Part shown: piece by piece, positions 10,200-21,278 of the stretch
How positions within the stretch are numbered: position 1 is the first letter of the stretch
Layout: every line of letters starts with the position of its first letter
NCBI GenBank assembly: GCA_035771175.1
Contig: CM069607.1
Coordinates: 20,530,001 to 20,594,000 of the forward strand
Direction: 5' to 3'
DNA: 64,000 nucleotides
From: Paratinospora sagittata
Lineage: Eukaryota; Streptophyta; Magnoliopsida; Ranunculales; Menispermaceae
Position numbers and translations under genes: made by a program
Notes under the pieces: generated by a model
Databases searched by the model: none
What the model saw: the letters and a program-made list of their open reading frames with translations, nothing else
Told to the model about the DNA's origin: nothing

Positions 10200-11750
10200 A
10201 GACTTCTTGAGGCGGCTACGGTTATGAGTATATGTGCTACCCCTTCAGATCAGATTGTGATATGTGCTCAAATGAGAGCTCAGCCTACACAAGTCCAGGA
10301 GGTAATTGACCAACAGAGACTTGACGTTGATCATGGGATGTACAAGTCTTGGGCTGAGAGCAGTGATTTTACTGATTGGCACTTGTCATCTGATGGTGCC
10401 TTGAGATTTAGGGGACTTTTATGGGTTCCCGCAGATCCACGACTCAGACAGAGTGTTCTCTAAGAGGCTCACAGATCTCATTATGCTATTCATCCTGGCG
10501 GAACCAAGATGTATCATGATATGAAAAGAATGTATTGGTGGCCCGACATGAAGAGAGAGATAGCGCAGTTCATTCAGAGGTGTGAGATCTGTCAAAGAGT
10601 CAAAGCTGAGCATCAGAGGCCTGGAGGGCAGACGCAACCGCTTGCCATTCCTGAGTGGAAAGGGGAGCACGTCACTATGGACTTTGTTGTGGGATTACCC
10701 AACACCCCGAGGAGACATAATGTTGTTTGGGTTATTATTGATCGCTTGACCAAGTCCGCTCACTTTCTACCGGTGAACACTAGGAATTCTATGGACAAGC
10801 TGAGCAGACTCTATATGCGGGAGATAGTCAGATTACATGGAGTGCCAGTTTCGATTGTGTCAGATAGGGATCCGAGGTTTACATCGGTATTCTGGCAGGG
10901 GTTGCAGAGGCAGCTCGACACTAGACTAGATCTCAGTACCGCTTTTCACCCCCAGACGGATGGCCAGTCTGAGAGATTGATATCGATTTTAGAGGATATG
11001 CTTTGAGCTTGTGTCCTTGAGTCCAGTGGTAACTGGGAGGAGTACATACATCTGTGTGAGTTCGCATACAACAACAGCTATCAGTCCAGTATTAGCATGA
11101 CTCCTTTTGAGGCATTGTATGGTCGACCCTGTAGATCTCCGATCTGTTGGACAGAGGTAGGGGATGTTGCGGTGATGGGACCAGAGTTTGTACAAGAACA
11201 CAAAGAGAAGATTAAGAGGATCAAGCATAATATGAAAGTAGCCCAAGAGAGGCAGAAGAGTTACACTGATGCCAAGCGGAAGACCGTAGAGTTCGAGGTG
11301 GGTGACCAAGTTTTATTGAAGGTCTCACCTCAGAAGGGCCAAACTAGATTTGGGATAAAAGGCAAGCTCGCTCCGAGATTTATTGGGCCGTTCGAGGTTT
11401 TAGAACGAATTGGCCCCGTCGCTTACCGATTAGCCATGCCACCTCAGTTAGCAGCAGTCCACAATGTCTTTCATGTGTCAATCCTGAAAGTGTACAAGAG
11501 TGATTTTGATCACGTCTTGGACTGGAGGAACATTGAACTGAGGCAGGATGAGACTTATGATGAGGAACCTATTCAGATACTTGACCGAAAGGTCCAGAGG
11601 TTACGTAACCGCGAGATTCCAATGGTTAAGGTGAGATGGCAGTTCCATGGCGAGGAGCAGGTTACTTGGGAGCGTGAGGACTACATGATGGAGCACTTTG
11701 CCGAGTTCATGGGCTTAGGTAATTTCTTAACCTTAAAACTTCGAGGATGA
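10200..11750 (+). pseudogene. Integrase with C-terminal chromodomain of chromovirus B
   Basis: Three open pieces (10224-10463, 10509-11006, 11097-11750) together give a full integrase. They hold the zinc region ([12 protein letters not shown] to CEICQRVK), a core with D-D-E ([25 protein letters not shown]) and a C-terminal region with FIGPFEVLERIGPVAYRL. A chromodomain follows at about 11570-11710 (ILDRKVQRLR, VKVRWQFHG, TWEREDYMMEHF). Plant chromovirus chromodomains are thought to steer insertion to heterochromatin. TAA 10461-10463 (CAA in A) and TGA 11004-11006 (CGA in A) break it. The terminal stop at 11748-11750 is close to the 3' LTR. Confidence 0.93.
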
Positions 11751-11760
11751 AGTTCATTCC

Positions 11761-11770
11761 AAGGTGGGTG
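11761..11770 (+). other. Polypurine tract of chromovirus B
   Basis: The purine-rich AAGGTGGGTG sits immediately before the LTR start TGATGTGACGCCCCG, in the position where plus-strand DNA priming occurs. It is interrupted by two T residues. Confidence 0.65.
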
Positions 11771-12744
11771 TGATGTGACGCCCCGAAAATTATTTCATCT
11801 AGCCCATAACCCAATTGCACTTTGCCCAAACTCTATGCGTTGCCTTGATATGTTTGGTGTTTGTTTGATGGTTGTTTAATGTTTGTATAGTTGATGCTTG
11901 ATAATGTATATAAATATGTGTATCATAAATTGTATATGGGTCATGTTAAATTAAAGTATAATGCATATGTTATTATTTATGCATGGGCCCATTAAACCAT
12001 GAATTGATATGGCATATCAACTATGTTGACCTAGTTGTCATTGTTGATGAACCCATGATGCAAAATCAGTGATATACATGGCTGAACATGGTGACCTAGT
12101 GTAAATCGGCAATATGGCCTAAGTATGAAAATTTTCATATTTTGGGGCTTTTGATGCTTTTGGCCTAGAATCATTGAATTGATGCAACTTATGTTTAATT
12201 AAGCATGATTAGGGTTGATTATGCTACTGATTTGGTGGTTGTGACCATATCATGGGTTAGGCCTACTTGTAATCAAGTGACCCAATTTGGGCATGTTTAT
12301 GCCTAATGAATTGAAAATCAGTATTTTTGATTAATAGAATGGTTTATGAATGAGAACTATGCATTAGAGGCCTAAGTCATGTGATTTGAGTTGAATGATG
12401 GGATTAGATGGGATTTAGGCCTGTTGTTTATATGTGGGCTGATTTAGGGTTGATGTGTAATGTCTATGTGATTGAGCATAGAAATTGATGTATGGTAGGA
12501 TATTGATGTATGTTTCAGGATCTTGATTGGGTTGATTCGGTTTGGTGGTCGTGTGTGGTTAAATACTCTCGCGAGGCTTGGTTGTGAGTAGACAGTTAAA
12601 ATACATGGAAGCGTGAGATTGGTTAAAGTACATGTGGTTGGTATGGGTAGTATGAGAGCAACACATGTGAAGGTTGGTGCATGAAAGTGGACAAGTGTCC
12701 CATGCCCACTTCTCTTCTTCAAGGAATTGCTAGAATGAGTGGAG

Positions 12745-12812
12745 GGAATCAAGGAGAGAATCAAGGAGGGAATCAAGGAGGGAATCAAGGAGAGAATCAA
12801 GGAGGAAATCAA
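12745..12812 (+). repeat. 12-bp minisatellite in chromovirus LTR
   Basis: About 5.7 copies of GAATCAAGGAGR, followed by a purine-rich GAAAGG/GAAGAG tract to about 12905. A minus-strand frame across it reads as repeated ILSLIPS and is an artefact of the period being a multiple of three. Confidence 0.9.
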
Positions 12813-13003
12813 GGAAGTGCTAGAAAGAGGTGAGTGGAGAGAAAGGAAAAAAAGAAGGGAAAGAAAAGAAGAGAAATGAAAGAAGAAGAGAAAGGAGGGA
12901 GTTGCAGGAGGAAGATCTCTGCGACGTTTTCATCAAAGGGCTGGATTTTTGCGATATATGGTCAGCTTGAGCTCAACATTTGTCAGCAAGTTCGTAGCTT
13001 ATG

Positions 13004-13385
13004 GTTATTCATTCTGGTCGGTGGAGATCTTGATCAGAGGTTTCGTCTGAGAGATCTAACCTCTCAAACAAAGCTGGTCGGAAAGTCTGGATTTCTCGTG
13101 CCGTTTCGCTCAAACTTCTAGATCTCCTTAATCTACTGTTGGATGGATATAAAATTTGGGTATGTAGTCTACAACTGATATTTCTACATTCTGAACGGTA
13201 AAGATCTTGATTAGCGGTTTCGTTTGAGAGATATAACCTCTCAAACAAAGCTGGTCGGAAAGTCTGGATTTCTCGTGCCGTTTCGTTCAAATTTGTAGAT
13301 CTCCTCAATCTACCGTTGGATGGATATCAAATTTGGGTATGTAGTTTATAACTGATATTTCTGTATTCTGCACGGTGGAAATGTT
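13004..13385 (+). repeat. 177-bp tandem duplication in chromovirus LTR
   Basis: Two full units and the start of a third: GATCTTGAT recurs at 13026 and 13203, giving a 177-bp period. Units differ at several positions. Because 177 is a multiple of three, a minus-strand frame stays open through it (13009-13308); I do not read that as a gene. A single diverged unit lies at 19503-19696. Confidence 0.9.
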
Positions 13386-15281
13386 TATCCATTTTGAATT
13401 TTGTGTGATATAGTCATCTGAGTTTGAGTCTTTGCAGCAAGAAAGGAGAAATTGTCTAATTAGAGACTTGTTCATCAAATATACTTATCTTTTCGGTCCA
13501 CCGTGGATTGGGCTGATGTTTGGACAGAAGGTTTGTCTCTTCATATAATTCAATTTGTACGGTTGATTTTGTGATTACATATTTCTGTTGGTATATTGAT
13601 ACATCTGAACAGAATAGTAAATGAAGAATTGGTAGGGTTGCTTGTATTATACCTAAATTTAGAATATGAACTTAGACCTTTCCAAATAGCTTGCATGTCA
13701 ACTATGTTGACCTAGTTGTCATTGTTGATGAACCCATGATGCAAAATCAGTGATATACATGGCTGAACATGGTGACCTAGTGTAAATCGACAATATGGCC
13801 TAAGTATGGAAAATTTCATATTTTAGGGCTTTTGATGCTTTTGGCCTAGAATCGTTGAATTGATGCAACTTATGTTTAATTAAGCATGATTAGGGTTGAT
13901 TATGCTACTGATTTGGTGGTTGTGACCATATCATGGGTTAGGCCTACTTGTGATCAAGTGACCCAATTTGGGCATGTTTATGCCTAAGGAATTGAAAATC
14001 AGTATTTTTGATTAATAGAATGGTTTATGAATGAGAACTATGCATTAGAGGCCTAAGTCATGTGATTTGAGTTGAATGATGGGATTAGATGGAATTTAGG
14101 CCTATTGTTTATATGTGGGCTGATTTAGGGTTGATGTGTAATGTTTATGTGATTGAGCATAGAAATTGATGTATGGTAGGATATTGATGAATGTTTCAGG
14201 ATCTTGATTGGGTTGATTCGGTTTGGTGGTCGTGTGTTGTTAAATACTCTCGCGAGGCTTGGTTGTGAGTAGACTTCATTTATGATTATATCTTTTATGT
14301 CATCATATCACTTATATATTGTATGTTGAAAGCATGAATGTGTTCTAATGTTTTGAATGATGCATTGATTTGAGAAAACCTTATGACTTTGGTTGGGCCC
14401 ATCTATCTGGCTAATAGGGGGACTTAACCTTGTCATATGAGGGTTTTAGGAAAGGAAGAGATTGGGGTCAACGGTACGGTGAAATAGACGTGCACTAGTA
14501 ACCCAAAATAAACATGATTGTGATCAACGGTACGGTGAAATAGACGTGCACTAGTAACCCAATGCATGTGGAATGTGGATCCAAATTGATAAGCTTTTAC
14601 TTGCATCGAACTTATTATAAATGCATGATATTTATATGTTGTGAGCTTTTAATCATGCTACAGATTGACATGCATACATGATATTTATTGATGAGTATTG
14701 ATAGCATATTTGAATTCTATTCACTGGGCACCGTTGGCTCACCCTCATTTTCCTCTTTCAGGTCCTTCTGTCCCGAATAAGGGCAAAGGAGTAGTTATAT
14801 CTTGAGGGCCTTGCCTGCGAGAGAATCCAAGGCCTCGATGTGAGTTGAGAGGCATTTTGATTGAACTGTGTTTTAAATTATGAAGTATTATATTTTGGAT
14901 TATGTAATTATAACACTTACCCCATTGTAGTATGGGTGAGTTGGGACTTGTTAGATAGACCATGTGGGCATATGACGGTTTTTATTTGTACCCACAATTT
15001 TGGACTTTATGTGTATGTCAATTTTAATGGACTGTAAGGATTATGATTTTATTTGTGGTTCATTTTTATGGATTATCTCTTGTCTTTGATGATTAATACG
15101 GTGGGTAGTTTTGTTTAGTACCTTTTGATATTATGTCGTTGTTTGAGATAAGGCTCGTAGGGTCTCAACCACCTCACGGGAGTTGAGCAGTGGTCGGAGA
15201 TGCCTACGCCTGGCGTCCCGCCCCGGCATTCCGCACGCCATTCCCTGCGGGGTTGGTGGTTCGGGGTGCGGGGTCGCCACA

Positions 15282-16065
15282 TACATGGTCGACCATACAA
15301 AGCCTGAAAGAGAGCCATGCCAATACTAGACTGATAACTGTTGTTGTACACGAACTCACACAGGTGCAAGTACTCCTCCCAATTACCCTCAGACTCAAGG
15401 ACACAAGCTCGATGCATATCCTCTAAAATCAATATCAACCTCTCGGACTAGCCGTCCGTCTGAGCGTGATAAGCGGTACTGAGATCTAGCCTGGTGTCGA
15501 GCTACCTCTGCAACCCTGCCAGAATACGAGGTAAATCTCGAATCCTTATCCGATACAATCGAAACTGGCACCCCATGAAGGGTGACTATCTCACGCAAAT
15601 ACAGCCTGCTCAGCTTGTCCTTAGAATCCCTAATGTTCACTGGTAGGAAATGAGCGATTGGTCAAGCGATCTACTATGACCCAAATAGCATTATGCCCTC
15701 TCGGGGTGTTAGGTAGTCCCATAACAAGATCCATAGTAACATGCTCCCATTTCCACTCAGGGATGACAAGTGGTTGCATCTGCCCTCTAGGCTTCTGATG
15801 CTCAACCTTGACTTTCTGATAGATCTCACACCTATGAATAAACTGAGCTATATCTCTCTTCATATCGGGCCACCAATACATCTTTTTCATATCATGATAC
15901 ATCTTGGTTCCACCTTGATGAATAGCATAATGAGATCTGGGAGCCACCTGGAGGTTATTCTGTCTCAGTTGTGGATCTGTGAGAACCCATAAACGTCCCC
16001 TAAACCTCAAAGCACCATCAGATGACACATGCCAATCAACATAATTGTTATTCTTAGCCCAAGAC
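15282..16065 (-). pseudogene. Integrase fragment of chromovirus A2
   Basis: Open pieces at 16028-15630, 15640-15395 and 15438-15282 carry the zinc-binding region ([29 protein letters not shown]), the core start (TMDLVMGLP), a partial core (VSDKDSRF) and the late part (CEFVYNNSYQSSIGM). The third zinc-region position reads CEIYQ where A has CEICQ, and the first catalytic Asp region has changed (MDLV for TDFV, Asp kept). At least two frameshifts separate the pieces. Confidence 0.85.
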
Positions 16066-16948
16066 CGATATGAACTCCACCAACAATTGGGATGAAACCC
16101 AATAACAATGATGGATTAGAACCCCAAGATTGGTTGAGCCTTGACCCGTCACCTAACCAGATGAAAACCAAGACTACGAAGGATTGAAAACGCCACACCA
16201 AGATTCAACAATCAAGGTGATAAGTTTGGTTGTTTGAACGCCACAAGATTAACTTGATAAGTTCAAGAGTTCGTTTAAGAAAAAAGATGACACAAGACCT
16301 CACAAGGATGATAAGTTCTGAAAACATAATCTGCCATTCAAATTCGAGCTACCAATCTATATTCTTGGAACAATCCTCCAAGAATAGGAAAAGTCATAAC
16401 TACATTTAAAACAACACAAATATCAACATAAATATGTCCCCAGGTTTTTTAAGCCTCTTGGACTTCTCAAGGTAACCATAAATAGCTAATTGACTAAGTT
16501 CAATGTATTTAACATAACCAGCTAGGACCAAATTTATTCCCCTATTTAATATCCTTGAAACTCAACAAATTCACGCCTTTTGATGGTTAGTCCACGCTGG
16601 TCACATTTTGTGTGCTAATTGGCTTCTTCAATTGCTTTGATGACATGGACTAAGCCTTGATTATTATTTGAGCCCATTTTGGTCTTTTTAGAATCAGCCC
16701 AATTCTCTTGGATTAGCCCATTTAGCGCTTCCTTGAAACGTTTGGCTCTAAGTCTTGTAATTGGACCACTTGGAAGTGACAATGGGTCTTCTACATATTC
16801 AGCTCCATTCCCAAGTGTATGATCAACTTGTCCAGCTTTGGCTCTAAGTCTTGTAATTGGACCACTTGGAAGTGACAATGGGTCTTGTGCATATTTAGCT
16901 CCATTCCCAAGTGTATGATCAACTTGTCCAGCTCCTTGGTTTGCATCA
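16066..16948 (-). repeat. S-family solo LTR, copy S1
   Basis: It is homologous over nearly its whole length to S2 (34800-35621), which has clean ends and a target duplication. The minus strand starts TGATGCAAACC and ends near TTCATATCG, where S2 ends in TTCATATCA. S1 has its own 103-bp-scale tandem duplication (about 16735-16945) containing the segment read as LPSGPITRLRAKRF twice. No exact target duplication remains (AAGAC on the left, AAACT on the right). It replaces about 90 bp of A2 integrase sequence. Confidence 0.82.
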
Positions 16949-17707
16949 AAAACTTTACATCACATAATCATCCAAGGGAGTAGCAAATACACTCATCACC
17001 ATAGCCGCCTCAAGTAGTCTCCACTCCTGAGACATCTGGCATGGTACCAAAACTGTCTCTACCCGTTTCCTGCTCAATGTGTCAGCTACTATATTGGTTT
17101 TGCCATGATGGTATTCCAATGTGAAATCATAGTCCTTTAGCTAACAACCTTTCCTGCCTCATGTTCAATTCTTTCTTAGAAAACAAGCACCTGAGGCTCT
17201 TGTGGTCAGAATACAAGGTGAACTTCTCACCATAGAGATAATGCTTCCAAATCTTCAGAGCAAAAACCACTGCAGCCAGTTCTAAGTCATGAACATGATA
17301 GTTCTTCTCATGCACCTTTAATTGCCTCGATGCATAAGCAATGACCCTATCCTTCTGCATTAACACACACCCCAAGCCGATACGAGAGGCATCAGTATAG
17401 ATGACAACTCCTGACCAAGCTCTAGTAGAATCAATACTAGCACAGATGTCAACCTCTTTTTCAACTCTAGAAAGGCATTCTCATACTCATCCGCCCACAC
17501 AAAGGGCACATCCTTTTGGGTAAGCCTATTAAGAGGTGCAGCCAACTTAGAGAAGCCTTGCACAAACCTCCTGTAATATCCTACTAAACCCAGAAAAGTC
17601 CTGAACTCGGTCACCACGTTAGGTCTAGGCCAACTGATAATGGCTTTGACCTTGCATGGATCAACTGAAATCCCCTCTGAACTCATGATCTGACCCAAGA
17701 ATTTCAC
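16949..17707 (-). pseudogene. RNase H and RT end of chromovirus A2
   Basis: 17375-17127 encodes [34 protein letters not shown] and [11 protein letters not shown] of RNase H. 17707-17360 encodes the RT connection ([50 protein letters not shown]). A frameshift near 17400 separates them at the TDAS position. The RNase H end (near 17040-17100) is degraded before the S1 LTR. Confidence 0.87.
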
Positions 17708-18730
17708 CTAGGTGATCCAAAACTCGCACTTACTCAGCTTCGCGTACAATCTATGCTCTCTCAAAGTTTGTAAGGTTACTATGAGGTGTTCCTCATGCTC
17801 AGCTTGAGTCTTTGAATACACCAATATATCGTCAAATAAAAATGATGACGAACTTATCCAGATATTGCCTAAAGACTCTCTCCATCAGGTCCTTGAACAT
17901 CGCCAGTGCATTAGTCACACCAAAAGGCTTCACAAGAAACTCATAATGTCCATAGCAGGTTCTGAAAGCTGTCTTAAGCACATCTTATCCCTGATCATCA
18001 GCTATTGATAACCAGAACGTAGATAAATCTTCGAGAAAAATCTCGCTCCCTTCTGCTGGTCAAATAGATCATCAATCCTCAGAAAATGATATTTATTCTT
18101 AATGGTCACCCTATTGAGTTGGCGGTAGTCAATACATAACCGAAAGCTTCCATCCTTCTTTTTGACGAAAAGAACTGGAGCTCCCCAAAGTGACACACTT
18201 GGCTAATAAAGCCCTTAACCAACAGCTCCTAAAGTTGTTTAACCAACTCAATCAACTCAACCGGTGCTATTCTATATGGCGCCATGGAGACAGGGTTCTT
18301 ATTAGGGACCAGTTCTATGATAAAGCCAATTTTCCTCTTCGTAGGCAATCTGGGAAGGTCCGAAGGAAACACATAAGGAAAATCTCTCACTATAGGGATG
18401 TCCTCAAGTCTCATCCCACTGGTCTCATCCTCCTCTGGTACTATCCCAGCCAAGATCTCTCTGTCTCCATCAGTTACCAATCTTCCTCCAGTGATTGGTT
18501 GGTTCGATGCTCTCCCTTGTAATGCAAATATAGGATGTCCAGGGATCTGGAAATGACTATCTTTGCAAAGTAATCTATCTTTGCATCGCATGCGGCAAGC
18601 CAATCCATCCCAAGGATTGCATCAAACTCAAGGAATTCTAGGACTCTAAAGTTCACAGGCATCTCAAAAATCTCATACTCTCACTACACAGTGATTACAT
18701 ATCAAGTTTGGGTAGATCCTCTCCCTAGCT
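17708..18730 (-). pseudogene. Protease and reverse transcriptase of chromovirus A2
   Basis: 18662-18474 and 18603-18229 hold the protease end ([15 protein letters not shown]) and linker (EIGFIIELVP-like, SMAPYRIAPVEL). 18196-18002 holds RT ([31 protein letters not shown]). The palm active site near 17825-17845 contains an extra base just before the DDILVYS codons, so the frame breaks inside the catalytic box. Further frameshifts lie near 18000 and 18200. Confidence 0.87.
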
Positions 18731-19403
18731 ACAGTACTCACACCTAACCATGTACTAGCTCTAATGGGGTCAAATGCAATTTATCTACCATGCGGCTAGA
18801 AATGAATGACAGTGTAGATCCAGCATGAAATAAAACATGCATCGAAATATCATAAATATGAAGAGTACCTTCTACTAAGGTCCTCGATGCAGTTGGACCT
18901 GGCTCTGTGGCTGCCTTGGCAATTTCTTTGCCACTTGACTGTTGCATTGTTCCCTGAGATGCCATAAGAGGATTTGTACACTCGAACTTCTTGTGACCGG
19001 GCTAACCACATTGATAACAGATGCATGGAGCACTAGGGCCACTAGATCCTGACTGTGATGTAGCCCCATTACCACCTTTGCCTCTTCCTCTACCTTGGCC
19101 TGACTGTCGGAGTGATGGCCTCACTGGAAATTGGGGTAGAAGGAACAATGAATGGTGAAGACCTAACACGAGTCTAGATGTGAGATGACTCGCTCTAAGC
19201 ACCCTTAAATTGTGCTCCCTTTTGAAATTATCTTCTTTCCCTATCTCTCCCTCCAAGAGTTCTTCCCACCTGTCTCCTCCCATATTTACTGTGGTGCCTG
19301 AGCTGCGGGTCCAACCCGACCCTCAACATGCTCATGAAGCTCAAACTGTGTGGCCTTCCTTGCCACTTTCTTGAACACAACCATCTCTGTAAAGCCTGTA
19401 CCT
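18731..19403 (-). pseudogene. Gag C-terminus and protease start of chromovirus A2
   Basis: 19283-19002 holds the linker and zinc knuckle beginning (CICYQCG). 19075-18875 and 18965-18744 continue it, with the knuckle partly lost through a frameshift near 19005, then the protease start ([16 protein letters not shown]). The catalytic Asp of the D-S/T-G box is His here (HAGS), so protease is inactive. Gag homology stops near 19403; the unrelated AT-rich 100 bp that follows reaches the LTR fragment at 19503. Confidence 0.84.
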
Positions 19404-19502
19404 TAGGATGACGTCATTTTGACTCGTAAAGTACCCATATACGTGACATATATGTACATATACGTAGACATATATGATTCTCGACGCGCGTTGGTTGGAG
19501 TG

Positions 19503-19696
19503 TCTATGCATGATCTTATGGTTATTCATTCTGTCGGTGGAGATCTTGATTGGAGGTTTCATCGGAGAGATATAACCTCCCAAAGAAAGCTAGTCGGAAA
19601 GTCTGGATTTCTAGCGCATTTTAGATCAAACTAATAGATCTCCTAAATCTACTGTTGGATGGATATGATATTTGAGAAGGTGGTTCACAACTGATG
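19503..19696 (+). repeat. Stray chromovirus LTR fragment (one 177-bp unit)
   Basis: Plus-strand sequence matches the 177-bp units at 13004-13385 (TTATGGTTATTCATTCTG, then GTCGGAAAGTCTGGATTTCT). It lies between the broken gag of A2 and the broken integrase of D, in the opposite orientation to both. The minus-strand ORF 19621-20049 is a chimera reading from D integrase into this fragment. Confidence 0.82.
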
Positions 19697-20280
19697 TTGC
19701 CAAGCCTTTGGCACCTATCACAAGTCTTGATGAAGGTGTAGCAATCCCGAAAGATAGTAGGCCAATAGAATCCGCTTTGTAACACCTTCAATGTCGTTCG
19801 TGTAGCCCCGAAATGACCACCATATGGAGATGAATGACTCTCATGAATTATGGCTTGAGTCTTTGTCTCTGGAATGCATCTCTTTTCAACTTGATCATTG
19901 CATTGCTTGAATAATAAGGGATCATCCCACATGTTGAACTTCACGTCATGCATGAAATTTTTCTTCTTGGCATAAGACAAATCCGGAGGTAACACTCCAC
20001 TAACCTTGTAATTTACAAAATCTGCAAACCATGGATGATTGGCCTTCATTCCATAGAGTTGTTCGTCCGGGCAGAGTTCATGAATTGGACATTCATCTTC
20101 TTTTTCTTCATGTTACAGCCTTGATAAGTAATCCGCAACCACATTTTCACTCCCCTTCTTATCCTTGATCTCAAGGTCAAACTCTTGGAGTAATAATATT
20201 CATCTGATTAGTCTGGGCTAGGCATCTTTCTTGGCAAACAAGTACCATATGGCTGCATGGTCAGTATAAATAATCAACTT
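19697..20280 (-). pseudogene. RNase H end and integrase N-terminus of element D
   Basis: 20280-20090 in broken frames retains an RNase H tail (YTDHAAIWYLFAKKDA, ENVVADYLSRL). 20049-19697 encodes the integrase zinc region: HESHSSPYGGHFGATRT, GFYWPTIFRDCYTF and CDRCQRLGN. The catalytic core is missing, because the sequence changes abruptly to the chromovirus LTR fragment at about 19697. Confidence 0.87.
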
Positions 20281-21278
20281 CTACCCAATTATGTAGGACA
20301 AGAACTTGTCACAAGCAAACACAACTGCAAGTAGTTCCTTCTCCGTTGTTGTGTAGTTTTGTTGGGCATCATCAAGAGTACGACTTTCATAGTAAATTGC
20401 CCGAAACAACTTATCTCTTCTTTGGCCTAGCACTGCCCAAACGACATAATCGCTCGCATCCCACATGATCTCAAAGGGCTCTTCCCAATTAGGTACCACC
20501 ATGTTAGGAGCTGGAATAAGGGCTTGTTTGAGATGATCAAATGCCTTCACACATTCTTCACTGAATACAAAGGGTGCATCCTTCTCAAGTAGGTTGCATA
20601 AAGGCTTGGTTATCTTGGAGAAGCCCTTGATAAACCTTCTGTAGAAACTTGCATGACCTAAGAAGCTTCTAATCCCTTTGATATTGATTGGGTGAGTGAG
20701 TTTCTCAATGGCCACAATCTTGGCTCTATCAGCTTCTAACCCCTGTGAAGACACTTTGTGGCCAAGTACAATCCCCTCTTGAACCATAAAATGTCATTTC
20801 TCCCAGTTAAGTACCAAATTTTTATCCTCACATCTTTTCAACACTAAGGCCAGATTCTTCAAATAATGATCAAATGAAGAGCCAAAGACCGAAAATTCAT
20901 CCATAATATCCTCCACCATGTTAGCAAAAATTGCCATCATACACCTTTGAAAGGTTGTTGGAACATTACACAAACCAAATGGCATACGTCTGAACGCAAA
21001 TGTACCATAGGGACACGTGAAGGTTGTCTTTTCTTGATCTTCTGGAGCTATGACAATCTGATTGTAGCCTGAATACCCATCAAGAAAACATTAATGCTGG
21101 AACCCTGCATGTCTATCTAACATCTGATCAATGAAAGGAAGGGGAAAATGATCCTTCCTTGTAGCCTTGTTCAACTCTTATAGCCAATATAGATTCTCTA
21201 CCCAGTTACTGTCCTTGTAGAAATTAGTTCATCATTCTCATTCTTAACCACTGTGATGCCACCCTTCTTTGGTACAAC
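20281..21278 (-). pseudogene. Reverse transcriptase and RNase H of element D
   Basis: 20985-20794 carries RT (MPFGLCNVPTTFQRCMMAIF). 20787-20281 carries RT thumb and RNase H (VLGHKVSSQGLEADRAKI, FLGHASFYRRFIKGFSK, IMWDASDYVVWAVLGQR, TTTEKELLAVVFACDKF). The active site is damaged: the usual FMDDFSVFG reads IMDEFSVFG, with apparent loss of the residues just before it. A stop at about 20790 and breaks in 20990-21278 disrupt the frame. Confidence 0.88.

Larger units (their letters stand above)
5557..15281 (+). mobile_element. Chromovirus B (Ty3/gypsy, Tekay/Del type)
   Basis: From left to right: truncated 5' LTR (5557-7071), PBS (7074-7085), gag-pol (about 7230-11750) and 3' LTR (11771-15281). 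B is a close relative of A in the opposite orientation. Compared with A it has a 251-bp deletion over the gag start, at least seven stop codons, a small gag deletion and an RT active-site change. The 3' LTR ends in CA and abuts the integrase of A2, so B probably landed in A2. No target duplication can be checked because the 5' LTR start is missing. Confidence 0.95.
11771..15281 (+). repeat. 3' LTR of chromovirus B, 3511 bp, rearranged
   Basis: It runs from TGATGTGACGCCCC after the polypurine tract to GGGGTCGCCACA. Inside are two copies of a 575-bp segment (12018-12592 and 13697-14272) separated by 1.1 kb, a 12-bp minisatellite (12745-12812), a 177-bp tandem duplication (13004-13385) and a 56-bp tandem duplication (starts 14468 and 14524). 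ORFs in this stretch, including 12444-12812 and 13009-13308 on the minus strand, are frames through repeats. No gene is visible. Confidence 0.9.
15282..19403 (-). mobile_element. Chromovirus A2, diverged relative of A and B
   Basis: It reads gag (19403-18744), protease (18730-18400), RT (18400-17400), RNase H (17400-16980) and integrase (16065-15282) on the minus strand. Its proteins resemble A and B but are clearly more diverged, so it is a separate or older lineage. Its right side (gag start, leader, LTR) is missing beyond about 19403. Its left side is interrupted by the B LTR end at 15281. Integrase is split by the S-family LTR at 16066-16948. Frameshifts are frequent throughout. Confidence 0.88.

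Noticed and set aside
12745..12812. Proline/serine-rich peptide gene on the minus strand (repeated ILSLIPS)
   Set aside because: It is the translation of a 12-bp minisatellite in the LTR of chromovirus B.
13009..13308. 99-codon minus-strand ORF with internally repeated protein sequence
   Set aside because: It runs through the 177-bp tandem repeat of an LTR; 177 is a multiple of three, so openness in one unit is carried to the next. No domain and no independent support.
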